DNA of 44,404 nt from an uncultured Acidaminococcus sp. (GTDB lineage Bacteria > Bacillota > Negativicutes > Acidaminococcales > Acidaminococcaceae), in assembly GCA_902796945.1 (NCBI GenBank), contig CADBQR010000086.1, positions 1 to 44,404 on the forward strand. The letters are read 5' to 3'. The position numbers were made by a program, and so were the translations under genes. Numbering within the stretch: the stretch's first letter is position 1; each line of letters starts with the position of its first letter. Positions 41,355 through 44,404 of this stretch are shown piece by piece. The notes under the pieces are model-generated. The model searched no databases. It was not told the origin of the DNA and saw only the letters and a list, made by a program, of their open reading frames with translations.

Positions 41355-42668
41355 TCAGAACAGCATAGCTACCAGGAAATTGTAAGCAGCACAGCAAAGG
41401 ATGCTGACTGGGACGGCAACCAGGAGCAGTCGATTGAACAGGGTTGTCCGGTCTTCTTCTTTCGGCGTGGAGCCCAGGATCAGGGAGCCACCGGAGGAAA
41501 AAGGACTGATGGCGCTTGACTGGGCGCCCAGGACTGTGCAGGCAAACAGGACCGGTGCAGAAAGGCCGGTATTTGCCGCCAGTTCAGGAATAAGTGGGAA
41601 CAGGGCGGGTGTAACAACGCCCGTAGTGGAGCTGAAAAAGCTCATAATGGCACCGATGATTGAGAAGGCGATGGGAATCAGGGCCTTTGGAACATTCGAT
41701 CCGACCCAGTTGCTCAGCATCAGGATGGTGCCGGCCTTTACCGCTACTGCAATGAGCATGCCAGCACCGGCAATCATGATGATCGTGTTCCAGGGAATCT
41801 TGGCAATGGATTCTTTTTGCGGTGCCAGTTTGAGGAGCAGGGCGGCTACTGCAAAAATAATGGCCACCAGGCCTACGTCGACTTTTCCGGCCATGAAACG
41901 GATCAGCTCATTGCCTGGAAGGAATGTCTTAAGCAGCGGGAAGATAAGGACCGTGACCATCATGAGAATCATCAGGGTCAAGGTCATTTCCTGCGGCTTT
42001 GTAAAGGCTTCCGGTTTGGAGAAAACAACTCCTTTTCCGATATTCCGGTTGGCTTTCAGGCCAAAACGGAAGATTGCAATCAAGGCAAGGCAGAAGACCA
42101 GGGAAAAGAGAAAGATTTCCATTTCCATCTGAAAGGTGTCGATGGTTCCGAGGTTTTTGTTGGCTTCATAAGCCGATTCGGCAAGGCCGCGGAAAATGAC
42201 GCCCAAATTCGAGGTGGGAAAATTTCCGCCGCACAGGGCACCACAGTTGATGGCCACGGCACCGGTCAGCTTATCCATGCGTGATTCATCACAGATGACC
42301 AGGGTAATTGGTGCCAGAAACGCCAGTACCGTAAAATAGGTGGCTCCCATAATGGACAGGATCACAGCTACTGAAAAAAGGGCAAAGGGCAGCATGCCAG
42401 GAAATTTCCGGCAGGCATAGAGCAGGGAACCGGACATTTTTTCCAATGTCCCGTTGATGGCGGCTACATTATAGAAAAGCGAGACCGAAAGAATGACAAA
42501 CATCGTGTTGGTTGGCCAGAAGGCGATGAGCTGCCGTGGTTTCAATCCCATCAGGAAGCAGCCGATGATATAGGCAAATATAATACAGAACAGGCCGGTA
42601 TTCAGCTTTGTCTTATAGCCGAGGAAAATTGCCACGGCGATGGCCAGAATAATGAATGCGCTTAACAT
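41355..42668 (-). CDS. IT-superfamily (SLC13/MatC-like) anion transporter
   Basis: A 437-residue membrane protein with about ten to twelve hydrophobic segments in two similar halves. It resembles SLC13-type and MatC-N dicarboxylate permeases: GALCGGNFPTSNLGV in the first half and FFSSTTGVVTPALFPLIPEL plus GAQSSAISPFSSGGSLILG in the second are the reentrant loops with the SNT-like pattern. Such proteins move di- or tricarboxylates or other organic anions. The start at 42668 follows GAAGGG by 9 nt. It is downstream of the DUF6282 amidohydrolase on the same strand (171 bp), so its substrate is perhaps that of the enzyme. Confidence 0.83.
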   Translation of the reverse strand: MLSAFIILAIAVAIFLGYKTKLNTGLFCIIFAYIIGCFLMGLKPRQLIAFWPTNTMFVILSVSLFYNVAAINGTLEKMSGSLLYACRKFPGMLPFALFSVAVILSIMGATYFTVLAFLAPITLVICDESRMDKLTGAVAINCGALCGGNFPTSNLGVIFRGLAESAYEANKNLGTIDTFQMEMEIFLFSLVFCLALIAIFRFGLKANRNIGKGVVFSKPEAFTKPQEMTLTLMILMMVTVLIFPLLKTFLPGNELIRFMAGKVDVGLVAIIFAVAALLLKLAPQKESIAKIPWNTIIMIAGAGMLIAVAVKAGTILMLSNWVGSNVPKALIPIAFSIIGAIMSFFSSTTGVVTPALFPLIPELAANTGLSAPVLFACTVLGAQSSAISPFSSGGSLILGSTPKEEDRTTLFNRLLLVAVPVSILCCAAYNFLVAMLF

Positions 42669-42839
42669 AATGGATTTCCCTTCTTTCAACTCATTTTTGC
42701 AAGGAACCTTCTATCGAGATCAAATCGGAAGGATGATGTGAGGCCCCGTTTCCTTTTTTGCCAGGGACGGTATGTCAGTGCGGGCTGCTGCCCGTTGACC
42801 TCCTCCTCTCCGCGGACCTGCCGGCTTTGTCCTGTCCGT

Positions 42840-43736
42840 TCACTCTTTGGCAGCGCCTGTCGGCTCATCCTTCAGGCCAAGGAGACGGTAGGGAATGGTC
42901 TTGGTCATGTAATAGACCTGTTCTGAAGGAATCCCGGCCTCGACCAGGTAATGCATATATTCATACATTTCCGTTTCCCAGTCCGGGTTTTCGACCTGGC
43001 CCCCGTCCGTAGCAACCATTACATGGCGATATCCGACTGCCCGAATGACTTCCGCGTTTTCCTTTAAATTCAGGTGGTAGGGGTGGGGCTGTTGATTTCC
43101 CATGTTCTGTGCATAGCAGCGCTCCAGGATGGCGTCATAATCGTTGACCAGGCGGATCTGGTCTTCCAGGGTATACGCGCATACCCACCATTCCGGATGG
43201 GTAATGACAATCTTTTTGACTCCCGCCGTACGGGCTGCCTCAACCACCCGGAAAGCTTCGTCCGGCGAAACATGGGCCGTGGCCAGGACGGCATCATGAT
43301 CACGAATCAGGCGAAAGACATCGATCAGTTCGGGAACGACCTTGCCATCCTTCAGAAGGGGGATTCCATCATCGGGATTCTTTCCCATTTTTTCAAGATG
43401 GCGGCGGGCTGACTGGGTGGGCAGCCAGATGACCTTGGCACCCAGCTTCAGGCCCTTTTCAACAGCTTCAGGATTGATCCCGCCGATTACCCGGTTCATT
43501 ACAACCCCGCCGAACATGGTGAAATTCGTAGCATCCCCGTACACTTTCTTTACATATTCGGTAGCAATAGCAGCACGATTGACCGTAAATCCCAGATGGG
43601 ATTTAATCACGATGGCGCGGGCTCCGACGCGGACGGCAGCATCGGCCAGCTGCAGGTCTGAATAGGCCCTTGTCCTCAGGTCCGGATTGGTGTGGACGTG
43701 CATATCGCAAATGCCCTTTAATGAAACACGACTCAT
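42840..43736 (-). CDS. DUF6282-type metal-dependent amidohydrolase-like protein
   Basis: A 298-residue TIM-barrel-like protein of the amidohydrolase superfamily, DUF6282 branch. The metal-binding HxH is in CDMHVHTNPDLRT (Asp11, His13, His15). Further His and Asp candidates lie in ATAHVSPDEAF, VITHPEWWV and VATDGGQVENPD. These are the positions expected for metal ligands at strand ends. It would hydrolyse an amide or lactam-like bond of an unknown compound. AGGAGGG precedes the ATG. It diverges from a LysR gene and is followed by an anion transporter, which suggests an inducible catabolic unit. Confidence 0.8.
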   Translation of the reverse strand: MSRVSLKGICDMHVHTNPDLRTRAYSDLQLADAAVRVGARAIVIKSHLGFTVNRAAIATEYVKKVYGDATNFTMFGGVVMNRVIGGINPEAVEKGLKLGAKVIWLPTQSARRHLEKMGKNPDDGIPLLKDGKVVPELIDVFRLIRDHDAVLATAHVSPDEAFRVVEAARTAGVKKIVITHPEWWVCAYTLEDQIRLVNDYDAILERCYAQNMGNQQPHPYHLNLKENAEVIRAVGYRHVMVATDGGQVENPDWETEMYEYMHYLVEAGIPSEQVYYMTKTIPYRLLGLKDEPTGAAKE

Positions 43737-43785
43737 GAAAGGTCCCTCCTCGTTTCAAAATTCTGAAATCTGTTGAAATCAGCAT

Positions 43786-43828
43786 ATTATAAAAAGAGCA
43801 ATAGCAGAATCCAAAGATTTGATATAAT
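43786..43828. promoter_or_regulatory. Divergent promoters of the DUF6282 and LysR genes
   Basis: Leftward: TTGGAT, 17 bp, TATAAT (43786-43791 for the -10). Rightward: TATAAT at 43823-43828, followed by a hairpin ATCGG-AAAAA-CCGAT (about 43832-43846) at the transcript start. The -10 boxes are 31 bp apart, so one bound LysR protein could affect both. Confidence 0.55.
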
Positions 43829-43884
43829 ATATATCGGAAAAACCGATGGGTTGAAAGACACAAAAAGGGATAAAGGAGCGAAGC

Positions 43885-44404
43885 ATGATGGATATCCGGG
43901 ATCTGCATTATGTCATTGCCATTGCCGAGGAACAAAGTATTTCCAAGGCGGCTGAACGTCTTTATATGGCCCAGTCAAGCCTTTCCCAGTTTCTGACAAC
44001 ATTGGAAACCAATCTGGAATATCCGCTCTTTGTGCGAAAAGCACGGGGCGTCCGTCTGACGGAAGAGGGGAAGGCCTACCTTCGTTTTGCCTATGAAACG
44101 GTGAGGGCCTTTCACCAGGTCCGGGATGAAATGCAGGATATCAGCCAGCTGAAAGGCGGCCGTGTCATTCTGGGGATCAGTACCTTTCGTGGTTCCTACC
44201 TCCTGCCGCCCGTCTTGAATGTATTTAAACAAAAATATCCCCTGGTTCAGGTCCGTATCGTGGAAGGGGATTCACTGGCCCTGGAACAGAAACTGCTTAC
44301 GGGGGACATTGATCTGGCACTTTTGGTCATGCCTGAAAAGGAAAGCCGTATTCATGCGGATTTCCTGATGCGTGACGAAATCTGCCTGATTGCCCATCCA
44401 GGGC
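43885..44404 (+). CDS. LysR-family regulator, 5' part only
   Basis: The first 173 codons of a LysR regulator cut by the window end. The helix-turn-helix is clear: EEQSISKAAERLYMAQSSLS near residues 16-35, then LTTLETNLEYPLFVRKARGV. The effector domain begins normally (GRVILGISTFRGSYLLPPV). AAAGGAG precedes two adjacent ATGs (43885 and 43888). It is divergent from the DUF6282-transporter unit, its likely target. Its first residues (MDIRDLHYVIAIAE) resemble those of the LysR pair at 13 and 16 kb, so it may be a third member of that group. Confidence 0.9.
   Translation, partial: MMDIRDLHYVIAIAEEQSISKAAERLYMAQSSLSQFLTTLETNLEYPLFVRKARGVRLTEEGKAYLRFAYETVRAFHQVRDEMQDISQLKGGRVILGISTFRGSYLLPPVLNVFKQKYPLVQVRIVEGDSLALEQKLLTGDIDLALLVMPEKESRIHADFLMRDEICLIAHPG

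Noticed and set aside
1-44404. tRNA or rRNA genes, CRISPR arrays, insertion sequences and prophage
   Set aside because: No cloverleaf or rRNA-like stretch, no regularly spaced direct repeats, and no transposase, integrase or phage-like protein was seen on either strand.

Overview
The window looks like chromosomal DNA of an anaerobic, amino-acid- and citrate-using member of the Negativicutes, most probably Acidaminococcaceae (Acidaminococcus-like). This rests on gene content, not on a marker gene: citrate lyase accessory genes with a CitS-type transporter, an aconitase, a strongly expressed glutamate dehydrogenase, aspartate ammonia-lyase, polyamine and Fe/anion ABC importers, many LysR regulators and ferredoxin/flavodoxin proteins. 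There are no rRNA or tRNA genes, no CRISPR array, no insertion sequence and no phage genes.

Layout. 1-4.2 kb: start of citD (leftward), a divergent LysR gene overlapping a citX-citG fusion, and a convergent CitS-family transporter. 4.9-8.7 kb: complete potABCD operon (leftward) with overlapping genes. 8.9-11.5 kb: an HD-domain protein and NAD(P) glutamate dehydrogenase. 11.5-12.9 kb: a long, structured, gene-free leader followed by a TetR regulator. 13.0-18.6 kb: two paralogous LysR genes, one divergent from aconitase and one from an alanine-racemase family gene. 18.6-19.4 kb: intergenic region with two candidate small RNAs. 19.4-22.7 kb: exported protein, nitroreductase, threonine-aldolase-like enzyme and a Vat/CatB-type acetyltransferase. 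22.9-26.4 kb: zinc-ribbon membrane protein, flavodoxin-ferredoxin fusion, LysR and crcB. 26.6-30.4 kb: aspA, flavodoxin-like protein, peptidase T. 30.6-35.7 kb: ABC importer with two ATPases and a fused double permease. 35.9-39.6 kb: DUF2939 membrane protein, niaR, MmcQ/YjbR-EVE fusion, PNPOx-like protein. 40.0-44.4 kb: M20 carboxypeptidase, IT-superfamily transporter, DUF6282 amidohydrolase and a truncated divergent LysR gene.

How it fits together. Citrate entering through the CitS-family carrier can be split by citrate lyase (CitD carrier, matured by CitXG) or isomerised by aconitase toward 2-oxoglutarate and, through glutamate dehydrogenase, glutamate. AspA, PepT and the M20 peptidase add amino-acid supply and breakdown.

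The most interesting signal is regulatory. The aconitase promoter and two promoters behind the racemase gene share one architecture: a TTATA-N9-TATAA operator centred exactly 52 bp before the start of an extended -10 (TGG-TAKKAT), with a second ATAA/TTAT dyad between. The two racemase-side promoters drive no protein gene. Each reads into a compact stretch that begins with a hairpin at the predicted start site and ends in an intrinsic terminator (about 106 and 199 nt). The second has C-rich single-stranded stretches, including a UCCCC loop, that could pair with AAAGGGG ribosome-binding sites such as those of aconitase and the citrate carrier. I read this as a LysR regulon with two small RNAs linked to citrate metabolism. 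It is inference from sequence only.
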